64,000 nucleotides of DNA from Marinimicrococcus flavescens. Its GTDB lineage: Bacteria > Pseudomonadota > Alphaproteobacteria > Geminicoccales > Geminicoccaceae. Positions 43,112-53,273 of the stretch are shown piece after piece (positions within the stretch are counted from its first letter, which is position 1; the number at the start of each line of letters is the position of its first letter). The notes beneath the pieces were generated by a model. That model made no database searches. It had not been told where the DNA came from and saw nothing but the letters and a program-made list of their open reading frames with translations. Location of the stretch: assembly GCA_029211145.1 (NCBI GenBank), contig JARGEQ010000006.1:49665-113664 (forward strand), given 5' to 3'. Position numbers and translations under genes: made by a program.

Positions 43112-45451
43112 ATGAGCGTGATGACGAAGCCGAAGACGCCGGCCAGGACGGAAGAGGCCGAACGGCTGGAGACGCTGGCGGCGATCGAGAAGAAGCTTCT
43201 CTGGCTCGCGAGCTGGACGATCCACCACGCCAACCATCTCCGCCCGGCCCGCGACAGGCTCAAGGTCGGCGGCCACCAGGCCTCGTGCGCCTCGGTCGCC
43301 ACCATCATGACCGCGCTCTTCTTCGAGATCATGCGGCCGGGCGACCGGATCGCGGTGAAGCCCCACGCGAGCCCCATCTACCACGCCGCCATGTATCTTC
43401 TCGGCCGGCAGACCCGCGAGCGGCTCGAGCGGTTCCGCTCCCTGGGCGGCGCCCAGTCCTATCCCTCGCGCACCAAGGACGCGACCGGCGTCGACTTCTC
43501 CACCGGCTCGGTGGGCCTGGGTGCTGCCATGAGCCTCTTCGCCTCGCTGACCCAGGATTATGTGCGGCTCCACGACATGGTGCCGGCCGAGCAGCCGGAC
43601 GGCCGGATGATCGCCATCGTCGGCGATGCTGAGCTGGACGAGGGCAATGTCTACGAGGCGATGCTCGAGGGCTGGAAATACGACGTCCGCAACGTCTGGT
43701 GGGTGATCGACTACAACCGCCAGAGCCTCGACCGGGTGGTGCCCGAGCAGCTCTTCGAGAAGATCGAGAGCTTTTTCTCGGCGGTCGGCTGGCGGGTCGT
43801 CACGGTGAAGTACGGCAAGAAGCTGCAGCGCGCCTTCGCCCGGGCCGGCGGCGAGGCCCTGCGGGAGTGGATCGACGCCTGCCCCAACGATCTCTACGCA
43901 GCGCTGACCTTCAAGGGCGGCCAGGCGTGGCGCGTCCATCTGGAGAGCGATCTCGGCCGCAACGCGGCGATCCGCGAGATCCTCGAGAGCCACGACGACG
44001 CGGCGCTGGCCTCCTTGATGACCAATCTCGGCGGCCACGACATGGAGGCCATGCTCGAGGCCTTCCGCTCGGTCGACACCGACCTGCCGCACTGCTTCAT
44101 CGCCTACACCGTCAAGGGCTGGGGCCTGCCGCTGGCCGGCCACAAGGACAATCATTCCGGTCTCATGACGCCCGAGCAGATGGGTGTGCTGCAGGAGGCG
44201 ATGGGCGTGCCGGCCGGCGCCGAGTGGGAGCCCCATGCCGGCCTCGACGTCGAGCCCGCGCGCTTCGACGCGTTCCTGGCGCAGATCCCCTACCAGCGCC
44301 GCGTCGAGCGCCACGAGACCGCCGCCCTGCCGGTCCCTTCGGTCCTGCCGGCCGGCCGCCGCACCGCCAGCGCCTCGACCCAGGAGGTGTTCGGGCGGAT
44401 CATGGGCGAGCTGGCGCGCAGCGAGGAGGAGATGGCCTCGCGGATCGTCACCACCTCGCCCGACGTCAGCGTCTCGACCAGCCTCGGCGGCTGGGTGACG
44501 CGGCGCCACGTGTTCAGCCGCAAAGAGCACGAGGACGTGTTCCGCGCCAACCAGGTGCCCTCGCCGACCCAGTGGCGGCAGAGCCTGAAGGGCCAGCATC
44601 TCGAGCTCGGCATCGCCGAGAACAATCTCTTCTTGAACCTCGCCTCGCTGGGTCTGTCCCACGAGCTCTTCGGCGCACGGCTGCTGCCCGTGGGCACGCT
44701 CTACGACCCGTTCATCGCCCGCGGCCTCGATGCGCTCACCTATGCCTGCTACCAGGATGCCCGGTTCCTGCTGGTGGCCACCCCCTCGGGCGTGTCGCTG
44801 GCGCCCGAGGGCGGAGCGCACCAGTCGATCGGCACGCCGCTGATCGGCATGAGCCAGCCGGGCCTGACCTCCTACGAGCCGGCCTTCGGCGACGAGGTGG
44901 CGGTCATCATGCGCTGGGCCTTCGAGCACATGCAAAAGCCCGACGGCGGCTCGGCCTACATGCGCCTTTCCACCCGCGCCATCGAGCAGCCCGAGCGCGA
45001 GATGGACGCGGATCTCGAGCGGCGGGTGCTGCGCGGCGGCTACTGGCTGCACGAGCCGCAGCCCGGCTGCGCCCTCGCTATCGCAGTGACTGGTGTGGTG
45101 GTGAGCGAGGCCCAGGCGGCGCTGGGGGCGCTGCACGAGGACATGCCCGAGGCCGGGCTCCTGGTGGTGACGTCGGCCGAGCAGCTCCACGCCGACTGGC
45201 GGGCCCGGGGCAGCGCCAGCTACGCCGCCGGGCTTCTGGCGCCGCTCGCCCCCGGCGCCGGGCTCGTGACGGTGCTGGACGGCCACCCGGCGACCCTCTC
45301 CTGGCTGGGCGGCGTGCGGGGGCACCGGGTGTGGCCCCTGGGGGTCGACAGGTTCGGGCAATCCGCCGACGTGCAGGACATCTACCGGGTCATGCGACTC
45401 GACGCCGACGCCATCCTCGACGCCTGCGCCCGGGCCTGCTTGCAGCGCTGA
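43112..45451 (+). CDS. ThDP-dependent AceE/transketolase-like enzyme
   Basis: 779 residues, homodimeric E1/transketolase architecture. The N-terminal ThDP domain has KVGGHQASCASVATIMTALFF, KPHASPIYHA and the cofactor motif GDAELDEGNVYEAMLEGW ending in DYNRQSLD (GDA rather than the usual GDG). The central Pyr domain has the catalytic-glutamate segment LELGIAENNLFLNLA. The overall pattern is nearer pyruvate-dehydrogenase E1 (AceE) than classical transketolase. No E2/E3 genes are adjacent, so it may act on a different 2-oxo acid or ketose. ATG 43112 follows GGGGAGGAAGA. Confidence 0.85.
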   Translation: MSVMTKPKTPARTEEAERLETLAAIEKKLLWLASWTIHHANHLRPARDRLKVGGHQASCASVATIMTALFFEIMRPGDRIAVKPHASPIYHAAMYLLGRQTRERLERFRSLGGAQSYPSRTKDATGVDFSTGSVGLGAAMSLFASLTQDYVRLHDMVPAEQPDGRMIAIVGDAELDEGNVYEAMLEGWKYDVRNVWWVIDYNRQSLDRVVPEQLFEKIESFFSAVGWRVVTVKYGKKLQRAFARAGGEALREWIDACPNDLYAALTFKGGQAWRVHLESDLGRNAAIREILESHDDAALASLMTNLGGHDMEAMLEAFRSVDTDLPHCFIAYTVKGWGLPLAGHKDNHSGLMTPEQMGVLQEAMGVPAGAEWEPHAGLDVEPARFDAFLAQIPYQRRVERHETAALPVPSVLPAGRRTASASTQEVFGRIMGELARSEEEMASRIVTTSPDVSVSTSLGGWVTRRHVFSRKEHEDVFRANQVPSPTQWRQSLKGQHLELGIAENNLFLNLASLGLSHELFGARLLPVGTLYDPFIARGLDALTYACYQDARFLLVATPSGVSLAPEGGAHQSIGTPLIGMSQPGLTSYEPAFGDEVAVIMRWAFEHMQKPDGGSAYMRLSTRAIEQPEREMDADLERRVLRGGYWLHEPQPGCALAIAVTGVVVSEAQAALGALHEDMPEAGLLVVTSAEQLHADWRARGSASYAAGLLAPLAPGAGLVTVLDGHPATLSWLGGVRGHRVWPLGVDRFGQSADVQDIYRVMRLDADAILDACARACLQR

Positions 45452-45470
45452 GGAGCGAAGTGTAGAGCCT

Positions 45471-45496
45471 GCGGCGAGGGGGATCTTCCTCGCCGC
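45471..45496 (+). terminator. Hairpin after the AceE-like gene
   Basis: 9-bp perfect stem GCGGCGAGG/CCTCGCCGC with an 8-nt loop, 19 bp after the stop codon. No T-run. Confidence 0.45.
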
Positions 45497-45559
45497 GGGA
45501 TGCCCGAGGATCGTACTCCCTTTAGGATCGGGCAGGTCAGCAGCAAGAAGGAACGCGCC

Positions 45560-46312
45560 ATGGACATGACCGGCGAGTACCGCATTCCCGCCCCGCGGCA
45601 GCGGGTATGGGAGGCCCTGAACGATCCCGAGATCCTCCGCCAGTCGATTCCCGGCTGCCAGAGCCTCGAGAAGACCTCGGAGAACGAGCTCACCGCCAAG
45701 GTGAAGGCCAAGGTCGGCCCGGTGGCCGCCACCTTCAACGGCAAGGTGACGCTGGGCGATCTCAACCCGCCGGAGAGCTACACCATCTCCGGCGAGGGCT
45801 CCGGCGGCGTGGCGGGCTTCGCCAAGGGCGGCGCCAATGTCCACCTCACCGAGGACGGGCCCGAGACCACCATCCTGCGCTACGACGCCAAGGCCGATGT
45901 CGGCGGCAAGCTCGCCCAGATCGGCTCGCGGCTGATCCAGGGCACCGCCAAGAAGATGGCCGACGAGTTCTTCGGCAAGTTCTCGACGATCGTCGGCGGC
46001 CCCGCCGAGGCGCCCGCACCTGCCGCAGCGGAGCCAGCGGCAGCGCCGGCGCCGGAACCCGCGGCGGCGGCAGCGGCCGCACCGCCGCCGCCCTCCCCGG
46101 CGATGGCCGCACCCGCCGGCGCGATGCCGACCCCGCCGCCCACGGCCGCCGCCCAGCCGCCGCTGCGACCGGGCCCCGAGGAGCCCCAGCCGCGGCCGAT
46201 TCCGCCCCAGGCCCCGGCCGCCGCACCCGCCGGCGGGCTCGCCAACAACCCGCTGGTCTGGGTCGGCGTGATCCTCCTGATCGTGCTGGTGCTTTTCCTG
46301 ATTCTGAGCTGA
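45560..46312 (+). CDS. coxG: CoxG-like SRPBCC protein with C-terminal membrane anchor
   Basis: 250 residues. Residues 1-150 form the CoxG SRPBCC domain (MDMTGEYRIPAPRQRVWEALNDPEIL, IPGCQSLEKTSENELTAKVKAK). A ~75-residue Ala/Pro linker follows, then a membrane helix at the very end (NPLVWVGVILLIVLVLFLIL). In CO-oxidising bacteria CoxG anchors the enzyme to the membrane. Here it precedes coxS by 162 bp and is followed by its own candidate promoter region. ATG 45560 was chosen over 45500 by domain start and Shine-Dalgarno (AAGAAGGAAC). Confidence 0.9.
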   Translation: MDMTGEYRIPAPRQRVWEALNDPEILRQSIPGCQSLEKTSENELTAKVKAKVGPVAATFNGKVTLGDLNPPESYTISGEGSGGVAGFAKGGANVHLTEDGPETTILRYDAKADVGGKLAQIGSRLIQGTAKKMADEFFGKFSTIVGGPAEAPAPAAAEPAAAPAPEPAAAAAAAPPPPSPAMAAPAGAMPTPPPTAAAQPPLRPGPEEPQPRPIPPQAPAAAPAGGLANNPLVWVGVILLIVLVLFLILS

Positions 46313-46347
46313 GCGCGGAAGGGGATGGCAGGGGCGCGTCCAGCGCG

Positions 46348-46376
46348 TTGACGCTCCCCGGTCCCTACCCTAGCTT
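46348..46376 (+). promoter_or_regulatory. Candidate promoter of coxSLM
   Basis: TTGACG at 46348-46353, 17-bp spacer, TAGCTT at 46371-46376, about 100 bp before the coxS ATG. The -35 is good and the -10 partial. An AT-rich stretch TTTTGAAACAATTCCAAG (46375-46392), resembling the mbfA Irr box but with a one-base-longer centre, covers the expected start. Confidence 0.35.
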
Positions 46377-46474
46377 TTGAAACAATTCCAAGGTGGTCGG
46401 CCGGTCAGGGCCGTGCCATCGAGCCGGGGCGGCCGTCCCGGTCGCAAGAAGTCAGGTGCTGGGAGGTGTCGAGA

Positions 46475-46957
<483 letters not shown>

Positions 46958-46969
46958 GGAGCGGCGATC

Positions 46970-49339
46970 ATGGTCGAGAAGGGCATTGGCGCACGCGTTC
47001 TCCGCAAGGAGGACCAGCGCTTCATCACCGGGCGCGGCCGCTACACCGACGACATCAACCAGCACGGCCAGGCGCACGCCGTCTTCCTGCGCTCGCCGCA
47101 CGCCCACGCACGCATCCGCGGCATCGACACCAGTGCTGCCGAGGCGATGCCCGGCGTGCTGGCGGTGCTGACGGGCGAGGATGTCAAGGCCGACGGGCTG
47201 GGCAACCTGGTCTGCGGCTGGCTGGTCAAGTCCAAGGACGGCTCGCCCATGCACATGGGCCCGCACCCGCTGCTGGCCCAGGAGAAGGCGCGCTATGTCG
47301 GCGACCGGGTGGCGGTCATCGTCGCCGAGACGCTGGAGCAGGCCCACGACGCCGCCGAGGCGGTGGTCGTCGACTACGAGGAGCTGGGACCCGTGGTGGC
47401 GCTCGAGCGGGCGCACGACGCCGGCTCGCTGGTCCACGACGAGATCGCCAGCAACCTCGCCTATGACTGGGAGCTGGGCGACAAGGCGGCGGTCGATGCG
47501 GCGTTCGGCAGGGCCGCGCACGTCACCCGCATCGACCTGGTCAACAACCGGCTGGTGCCCAACGCCATCGAGCCGCGCGCCGCGATCGGCCACTACGACC
47601 CCGGCATGGACCACTACACGCTCCACGTCACCAGCCAGAACCCGCACGTCCATCGCCTCGTGATGTCCGCCTTTGTCGGCGTCGCGCCCGAGCACAAGCT
47701 CCGGGTGGTGGCACCCGACGTGGGCGGCGGCTTCGGCTCGAAGATCTTCATCTACGGCGAGGAGTGCGTCGTGCTGTGGGCCTCGAAGAAGGTCCGCGGC
47801 CGCCCGGTGAAGTGGACCGCCGACCGCTCGGAGGCCTTCCTCTCCGACGCGCACGGGCGCGACCATATCAGCCACGCCGAGCTGGCCCTCGACCAGGACG
47901 GTAGCTTCCTGGCGATGCGGGTCAACACGAAGGCCAATCTCGGCGCCTACATGTCGACCTTCAGCTCGTGCATCCCCACCTATCTCTACGGGACGCTGCT
48001 GGCCGGCCAGTACAAGACGCCCGCCATCTATTGCGACGTGCAGGCCTACTACACCAACACCGCCCCGGTGGATGCCTATCGCGGCGCCGGGCGGCCCGAG
48101 GCGAGCTTCCTGATCGAGACCCTGGTCGACCAGGCGGCGGGGGAGCTGGGCATGGACCCGGCCGAGCTCCGGCGGAAGAACTTCGTCCCCAAGACGGCCT
48201 TCCCCTACCAGACCCCGGTAGCGCTCACCTACGACACCGGCGACTACGAGGCGACCCTCGACGAGGCGCTGCGCCTGGTGGACTGGAAGGGCTTTGCCGC
48301 GCGCAAGGCGGAGTCGCAGCGGCGCGGCAGGCTGCGCGGCATCGGCCTCTCCTGCTACATCGAGGCCTGCGGCCTGGCGCCCTCCCAGGTGGTGGGCTCG
48401 CTGGGCGCCGGCGTCGGCCTGTGGGAAAGCGCCAAGGTGCGCTTTTCCCACACCGGCAAGGTCCAGGCGCTGACCGGCACGCATAGCCACGGCCAGGGCC
48501 ACGAGACCACCTTCGCACAGCTCGTCTCGGAGAAGCTCGGCATCCCCTACGAGGATGTCGAGGTGATCCACGGCGACACCGAGAAGACCCCGGTGGGCAT
48601 GGGCACCTACGGCTCGCGCTCGCTGGCGGTCGGCGGCGAGGCGCTCGCCAAGGCGTGCGACAAGCTGGTCGAGAAGGGCAAGAAGATCGCCGCCCATCTG
48701 CTCGAGGCCTCCGAGGCCGACATCGAGTTCAAGGACGGCAACTTCACGGTCGCCGGCACCGACCGCAGCAAGAGCATGGGCGAGGTGGTGTTCACGGCCT
48801 ACGTGCCGCACAACTACCCGGCCGGGCTCGAGCCGGGGATGGAGGAATCGGCGTTCTTCGACCCGCCGAACTTCACCTACCCGGCCGGCACCTATGTGTG
48901 CGAGCTCGAGATCGATCCGGCCACCGGCACCACGGAGATCCTGCGCTTCGTCGCGGTCGACGATTTCGGCAACGTCATCAACCCGATGATCGTCGAGGGC
49001 CAGGTCCATGGCGGACTGGCCCAGGGCATCGGCCAGGCGCTGCTGGAAGGTGCCGTCTATGACGAGAGCGGCCAGCTCCTGACCGGCTCGTACATGGACT
49101 ACACGATGCCGCGCGCCGACGACGTGCCGAGCTTCGAGGTGGTGACCGCGGCCGGCACCGCCAGCCACGCCAACTCGCTGGGCGTGAAGGGCTGCGGCGA
49201 AGCCGGGGCAATCGGCGCGCCGGCAGCGGTGATCAACGCGATCACCAACGCCATCGGCAGGCGCGTGGAGATGCCGGCGACGCCCGAGAAGGTCTGGCGG
49301 GCGCTCCAGAACACGCAGACGCCGCAGGCGGCCGAATAG
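46970..49339 (+). CDS. coxL: CO dehydrogenase-like large subunit (molybdopterin), form II
   Basis: 789 residues, full length for the molybdenum hydroxylase large subunit. Mo-cofactor contacts GGGFGSK (near residue 255) and the active-site loop AYRGAGR (near 365) are visible, as is the terminal catalytic Glu in [19 protein letters not shown] is the form II signature; form I CO dehydrogenases have AYRCSFR. Form II enzymes may oxidise CO poorly or act on other substrates, so CO use is uncertain. Gene order S-L-M also fits form II. Confidence 0.95.
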   Translation: MVEKGIGARVLRKEDQRFITGRGRYTDDINQHGQAHAVFLRSPHAHARIRGIDTSAAEAMPGVLAVLTGEDVKADGLGNLVCGWLVKSKDGSPMHMGPHPLLAQEKARYVGDRVAVIVAETLEQAHDAAEAVVVDYEELGPVVALERAHDAGSLVHDEIASNLAYDWELGDKAAVDAAFGRAAHVTRIDLVNNRLVPNAIEPRAAIGHYDPGMDHYTLHVTSQNPHVHRLVMSAFVGVAPEHKLRVVAPDVGGGFGSKIFIYGEECVVLWASKKVRGRPVKWTADRSEAFLSDAHGRDHISHAELALDQDGSFLAMRVNTKANLGAYMSTFSSCIPTYLYGTLLAGQYKTPAIYCDVQAYYTNTAPVDAYRGAGRPEASFLIETLVDQAAGELGMDPAELRRKNFVPKTAFPYQTPVALTYDTGDYEATLDEALRLVDWKGFAARKAESQRRGRLRGIGLSCYIEACGLAPSQVVGSLGAGVGLWESAKVRFSHTGKVQALTGTHSHGQGHETTFAQLVSEKLGIPYEDVEVIHGDTEKTPVGMGTYGSRSLAVGGEALAKACDKLVEKGKKIAAHLLEASEADIEFKDGNFTVAGTDRSKSMGEVVFTAYVPHNYPAGLEPGMEESAFFDPPNFTYPAGTYVCELEIDPATGTTEILRFVAVDDFGNVINPMIVEGQVHGGLAQGIGQALLEGAVYDESGQLLTGSYMDYTMPRADDVPSFEVVTAAGTASHANSLGVKGCGEAGAIGAPAAVINAITNAIGRRVEMPATPEKVWRALQNTQTPQAAE

Positions 49340-49356
49340 ATCGAGGGGGAAGGCGC

Positions 49357-50151
49357 ATGTACAGTTTCGAGTATCATCGGCCGGGTTCGGTTGCCGAGGC
49401 GGCCCAGCTCCTGACCGGCAACGAGGACGCCAAGCTGCTGGCCGGCGGGATGACCTACATCCCCACCTTGAAGCAGCGCCTGGCGCAGCCGAGCGCGGTG
49501 ATCGACCTTGGCGGCATCGCCGAGCTCAAGGGGATCAAGGAGGAGGCCGGCGGGCTCACCATCGGCGCCATGACGACGCACGGCGAGGTCGCGTCCTCGG
49601 CCGCCGTGCGTCAGGCCATCCCGGCCCTGGCGGCGCTGGCGAGCAATATCGGCGACGCCCAGGTCCGCAATCGCGGCACCATCGGCGGCTCGATCAGCAA
49701 CAACGACCCTGCCGCCGACTACCCGGCCGCCCTCGTGGCGCTGGGCGCCACGGTCCGCACCAGCAAGCGCGAGCTGGCGGCCGAGGACTTCTTTACCGGC
49801 ATGTTCGAGACCGCCCTCGAGGAGGACGAGATCCTCACCGCGGTGCACGTCCCCAAGCCCGAGAAGGCCGCCTACAGCAAGTTCGCCAACCCTGCGAGCC
49901 GCTACGCCATCGTCGGCGTCTTCGTGGCGCGGACCTCCGCCGGCGTGCGGGTCGCGGTGACCGGCGCCGGCCCCGCCGTCTTCCGCGCCACCGAGATGGA
50001 GCAGGCGCTGGCCGGCAACTTCTCGGCGGCGGCCCTCGACAATGTCACGGTGGCGGCGGACGCGCTCAACAGCGACATCCACGCCAGCGCCGAGTATCGC
50101 GCGCACCTGGTGAAGGTCATGGCAAAGCGGGCGGTCGAAGCCGCCGGCTGA
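49357..50151 (+). CDS. coxM: CO dehydrogenase-like medium subunit (FAD) CoxM
   Basis: 264 residues, FAD subunit. Flavin-binding motifs AGGMTYIPTLKQRL (AGG) and TIGGSISNNDPAADYPAAL (TIGG) are present. It completes the heterotrimeric hydroxylase with CoxS and CoxL and follows coxL after 17 bp. A strong hairpin with a T-containing tail follows 33 bp after the stop and closes this operon. Confidence 0.94.
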   Translation: MYSFEYHRPGSVAEAAQLLTGNEDAKLLAGGMTYIPTLKQRLAQPSAVIDLGGIAELKGIKEEAGGLTIGAMTTHGEVASSAAVRQAIPALAALASNIGDAQVRNRGTIGGSISNNDPAADYPAALVALGATVRTSKRELAAEDFFTGMFETALEEDEILTAVHVPKPEKAAYSKFANPASRYAIVGVFVARTSAGVRVAVTGAGPAVFRATEMEQALAGNFSAAALDNVTVAADALNSDIHASAEYRAHLVKVMAKRAVEAAG

Positions 50152-50184
50152 TCCTTCGACAGGCATCAGCGGCTGGACCGAGCG

Positions 50185-50206
50185 GGAGGGGGCAAGCGCC
50201 CCCTCC
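50185..50206 (+). terminator. Intrinsic terminator after coxM
   Basis: 9-bp stem GGAGGGGGC/GCCCCCTCC with a 4-nt loop, followed by TTGCGTTTT. The best terminator candidate in the window. Confidence 0.7.
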
Positions 50207-50328
50207 TTGCGTTTTCTGGCGCCGTTGCCGATCTGCTGGACTCACGCGGTCGGAATGGATGACGCCTGCCGGGCCGCGACCTCGGCCATTGGCAGCGGGC
50301 CGGCGCAGGACCGTCGCCGCAGGGTCGT

Positions 50329-50562
50329 CCAGGGCGCTGCGCGCGGCTTGCGCTTTCTTCTTGTGTCGGTTGGCGGTGGCGTCTGGCGGGTAGAGCGGCG
50401 GTTCCACGCCGGCAGCGAGCGGGCCCACCCCTACTCCGTCATGCCCCTCGCCCGCTCGCGCAGCGGCCACGGCTCCCCCTCCCTCAACCCTTTGCGTGCC
50501 ATCCTCACGGATGATGGAGAAGGAGGGCGCCCCAGATGGGCGGCGGCGGACTCCTACCCCAG
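50329..50562 (+). repeat. Dispersed intergenic repeat (core plus palindromic block)
   Basis: The 723-bp gap 50152-50874 holds no convincing gene. This copy has the core at 50329-50347 (CCAGGGCGCTGCGCGCGGC), then a block around CATCCTCACGGATGATGGAG (50500-50519), and ends near GGCGGACTCCTACCCC. Its right half aligns in inverse orientation with the repeats at 63741-63846 and 63894-64000. Confidence 0.65.
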
Positions 50563-50635
50563 CAGGATCGCCGGAAGAGATGAAGATTCGCTGAACAGGG
50601 AGACACCGGAGCAGGTCCCGGGCGGCACAGCCGTG

Positions 50636-50830
50636 CAAGGCGCTGCGCGCGGCTTCTCGTCTCTCTTCTTGCCGGTGGGCAGCGGTGCCTGTTCACCGCG
50701 CCTTCAGCTTTCTCCGCGATCCTGCCGGGGCGGGCAGCTCCAGGAGCCATGGCGTGAGCTTCACGGCCTGCCTGCCGGGCGCCACCGACAACCCCGGAAG
50801 ACGAAGAAGCCGGCCGCGCGCAGCGCCTTG
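50636..50830. repeat. Dispersed intergenic repeat, inverted pair of cores
   Basis: CAAGGCGCTGCGCGCGGC at 50636-50653 (plus) and the same 18 bases inverted at 50813-50830 (minus), each followed on its own strand by a pyrimidine-rich run. The same inverted-pair layout is seen at 28611-28885. Confidence 0.7.
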
Positions 50831-50874
50831 CGCGGCACCGCCGCCACGGCCCTGCGCCGCCCGCCGAGGCCATC

Positions 50875-51978
50875 CTAGCCCCCGGTGCTTCTCGCGTGCC
50901 GCCGTCGCGCCAGGGTCCGCAGGCCGCGGGCGAGGGCGAGGCCGAGGCTGCCGAGGGCGAAGCCGGTGAGGGCGCCCGATGCGTTGACGCCCCAATCGTG
51001 CAGCGAGGGGGAGCGGTCGACGGCGAGGAACTGCAGGACCTCGCCGGCACCGGCGACGAGGATCAGCACGGCGAGCTTCACCAGGGCCGGCACCTGCGGC
51101 ATGGCAAGGCGCGCCAGCGCGGCGATCAGCGCGAAGATCAGGAAGTGGCCGGCCATGGCGATCATCTCGCGCGGCACGAGGTTGCCACCGAGGCCCGCCG
51201 CCCAGGCGAGCACCGCAGCCCGGGTCGGGTGCGGCACCAGCAGCAGGTAGAAGCCGCCGGCCACCGTCACGCCGAGCAGCGCTGCTGCCCAGCGGTGGCG
51301 CGCATGGCGCCAGACGAGCGCGCCGCCCCAGCCGCCGACGAGCACCCAGGCCAGCATCAGGCCGTAGCTGGCGGCGTGGAACAGCGGGCGGTATTCCAGC
51401 CCCAGAAGGCTCACCTCGCGGACCAGCAGGCGCCCCGGCGCCTTGTGCAGCCGCAGCAGGACCACCGCCTCGCTCGCTCCCGGCGCCAGCCGGAAGTCGC
51501 CGGCAAGGCGGGTCCAGGGCGTGGTTCCGGCGCTGCGCAGCAGGTCCTCGTGGCGGTCCCAGGCAAGCTTGCCGTCCGGGCTGGCGCCGATGACGTAGAT
51601 GCGCGCCCGCTCCCACGGCCGGCTGCCGGCCTCCACCCCCTCGAGCCGCGCCTCGACCGCGAGCCTGTAGGCGACCTCGCCGGGGCGCAGCTTCACGCTC
51701 TGGCGGACCGTCGCGAAGGAATCCTCGGGCCCGGCCTCGAGCCGCAGCACGCCGTCCTCGACCTGCACCCGCTCGCCGCCGGCCTCGACCTGCCAGGCCT
51801 TCAGCGGCCCGGGCGCCGCGAAGCTGCCGCTCTCCAGCCGCTCGCCGCCGAGCGGCCGGTAGGGCTCGACGTCGCGGTAGAGATGCACCGTTGCCAGCGC
51901 CAGCAGCGCCGCCGTGACGATCCACAAGGCGGCCATCCGGCGCGCTGGTGCCAGCCAGCGCGGAAGGCCGCCGGTCAT
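50875..51978 (-). CDS. VanZ-domain membrane protein A
   Basis: 367 residues. One N-terminal membrane helix (about 15-33), an extracytoplasmic beta-rich region (about 40-210; APGPLKAWQVEAGGERVQVED resembles carbohydrate-binding jellyroll domains), then five or so helices ending in a VanZ-like unit (GHFLIFALIAALARLAMP and EVLQFLAVDRSPSLHDWGVNASG, with the E-x-x-Q, R-x-x-x-x-D, N-x-x-G pattern). It is a paralogue of the adjacent protein B. VanZ relatives affect antibiotic or envelope stress, but no function can be assigned. Its start overlaps the stop of protein B (ATGA). Confidence 0.75.
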   Translation of the reverse strand: MTGGLPRWLAPARRMAALWIVTAALLALATVHLYRDVEPYRPLGGERLESGSFAAPGPLKAWQVEAGGERVQVEDGVLRLEAGPEDSFATVRQSVKLRPGEVAYRLAVEARLEGVEAGSRPWERARIYVIGASPDGKLAWDRHEDLLRSAGTTPWTRLAGDFRLAPGASEAVVLLRLHKAPGRLLVREVSLLGLEYRPLFHAASYGLMLAWVLVGGWGGALVWRHARHRWAAALLGVTVAGGFYLLLVPHPTRAAVLAWAAGLGGNLVPREMIAMAGHFLIFALIAALARLAMPQVPALVKLAVLILVAGAGEVLQFLAVDRSPSLHDWGVNASGALTGFALGSLGLALARGLRTLARRRHARSTGG

Positions 51979-53096
51979 CGCTCCTCGCCGGCGAGCCCGT
52001 CGGTCCCCGGGCGTCCGCGCAGCCGCCGGCCGGCAGCGCGCAGCAGGCCCGCGGCGAGCAGGCCGGCAAGGCCGCCCAGCGAGTTCAGGAGCACGTCGCC
52101 GGCCTGTGCCGAGCGCCCGTCGGTCAGGAGCTGCATGACCTCGCCCAGCACCGCGAGCCCCACCAGCCCGAGCACCAGCCGGAACCACGGCGCCTGCGCC
52201 AGCACCAGCCGGGCCACCAGGCCCAGCGCCAGGAAGATCACCACGTGGCCGGCATTGGCGATGGTCTCGGTGCCGACCGCCTCGAGGCCGAGCCAGGTTT
52301 GCGCCGCCCCCAGCACCACCCCCCGCAGCTCCCAGGGAAGCAGGAGCAGCGCCGCGCCTGCCGCCGCCACCGTGCCGACGGCCACGGCAGCGCCGCTGCC
52401 GAGCCGCCGGCGCAGCACCGCCAGGGCGGCCACGCCGCCCGCCAGCCAGGCGCCTGCCAGCAGCCAGCGGGCAAGCGTGAAGAACGGCGCATCGCGCAGC
52501 CCGGTCACCCGCAGGTCGCTCACCGTGAGCCCGCCCGAGGCCGCGAACAGCTCGATGAACAGCACTGCCTCCACGGCCTGCGGCGCCACCTCGAAGACAT
52601 CGGCGTAGCGGCGCGGCGTGCGGCTGCCGGTGAGCCGCACCAGATCGTAGTGGCTGCCGAAGGCGAGCGCGCCGTCGGGATCGCGGCCCACCACGTAGAC
52701 CGCGGCGCCGGCGAGCGGCACCTTCTCGGGCCGGACCTCCTCGGCCGCCACCACCGCCTCCACGCGGAGGGCGGTCACGCCCTGGCGCAGCGGGACGACC
52801 TGGCGCACCGTCACGGTGCCGGGTGCTGCTCCGTTGTGCAGGCGCAGCACACCGTCCTCGGCCACGACCTCGCCGGAACCCGGGCGAAGCTCCCAGCGCT
52901 CGGGCTCTCCCCCCGGGCCGGGATCGAACGCCGGGTTCTCGATCATCGCGCTGCCGGCCGGCTGGTAGCGCTCTATCCCGCCATGCACGGCCAGCGTCGC
53001 CGCCACCAGCAAAGCCGCCAAGGCCGCCAGCCGCATCAGCGGGCCGTCCCCGCGGCGCGAACGCCGGCCCCTGCTCGTGGTCCGGTACTGCCTCAC
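51975..53096 (-). CDS. VanZ-domain membrane protein B
   Basis: 373 residues, same layout as protein A: N-terminal anchor (LAALAALLVAATLAVHGGIERYQ), extracytoplasmic domain, and a C-terminal VanZ unit (EVMQLLTDGRSAQAGDVLLNSLGG). GTG 53096 has a GAGAGG Shine-Dalgarno; an ATG at 53036 (MRLAALAALL) would remove 20 basic residues. With protein A it forms a two-gene antisense insertion inside the cox cluster, divergent from coxD. Function unknown. Confidence 0.75.
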   Translation of the reverse strand: MRQYRTTSRGRRSRRGDGPLMRLAALAALLVAATLAVHGGIERYQPAGSAMIENPAFDPGPGGEPERWELRPGSGEVVAEDGVLRLHNGAAPGTVTVRQVVPLRQGVTALRVEAVVAAEEVRPEKVPLAGAAVYVVGRDPDGALAFGSHYDLVRLTGSRTPRRYADVFEVAPQAVEAVLFIELFAASGGLTVSDLRVTGLRDAPFFTLARWLLAGAWLAGGVAALAVLRRRLGSGAAVAVGTVAAAGAALLLLPWELRGVVLGAAQTWLGLEAVGTETIANAGHVVIFLALGLVARLVLAQAPWFRLVLGLVGLAVLGEVMQLLTDGRSAQAGDVLLNSLGGLAGLLAAGLLRAAGRRLRGRPGTDGLAGEER

Positions 53097-53273
53097 ACTG
53101 CCTCTCGCCGCCGCTCGCCGGGATACGAACCGTAGCGCGAGGTGCCCGGCGCGGCCAAGCGCCGCGCATGGAAGGTCTGCCCGAAAGCCGCCCCTATTGC
53201 GCGCCCGCGTCCCGGCGTGTTTGATCGCTCCCCGTCCGCATCATGCCGCCGACGCCCCGCGTCCGGGAGAATC

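Noticed and set aside
45560..46312. Ala/Pro-rich stretch in coxG as a separate repeat element
   Set aside because: It is a flexible linker between the SRPBCC domain and the terminal membrane helix, typical of CoxG proteins.
46970..49339. Calling CoxL a true (form I) CO dehydrogenase
   Set aside because: The active-site loop is AYRGAGR, not AYRCSFR, so CO as physiological substrate is not supported.
50152..50874. Small open frames in the 723-bp gap after coxM
   Set aside because: All are low-complexity and overlap repeat elements found in other gaps, with no start context.
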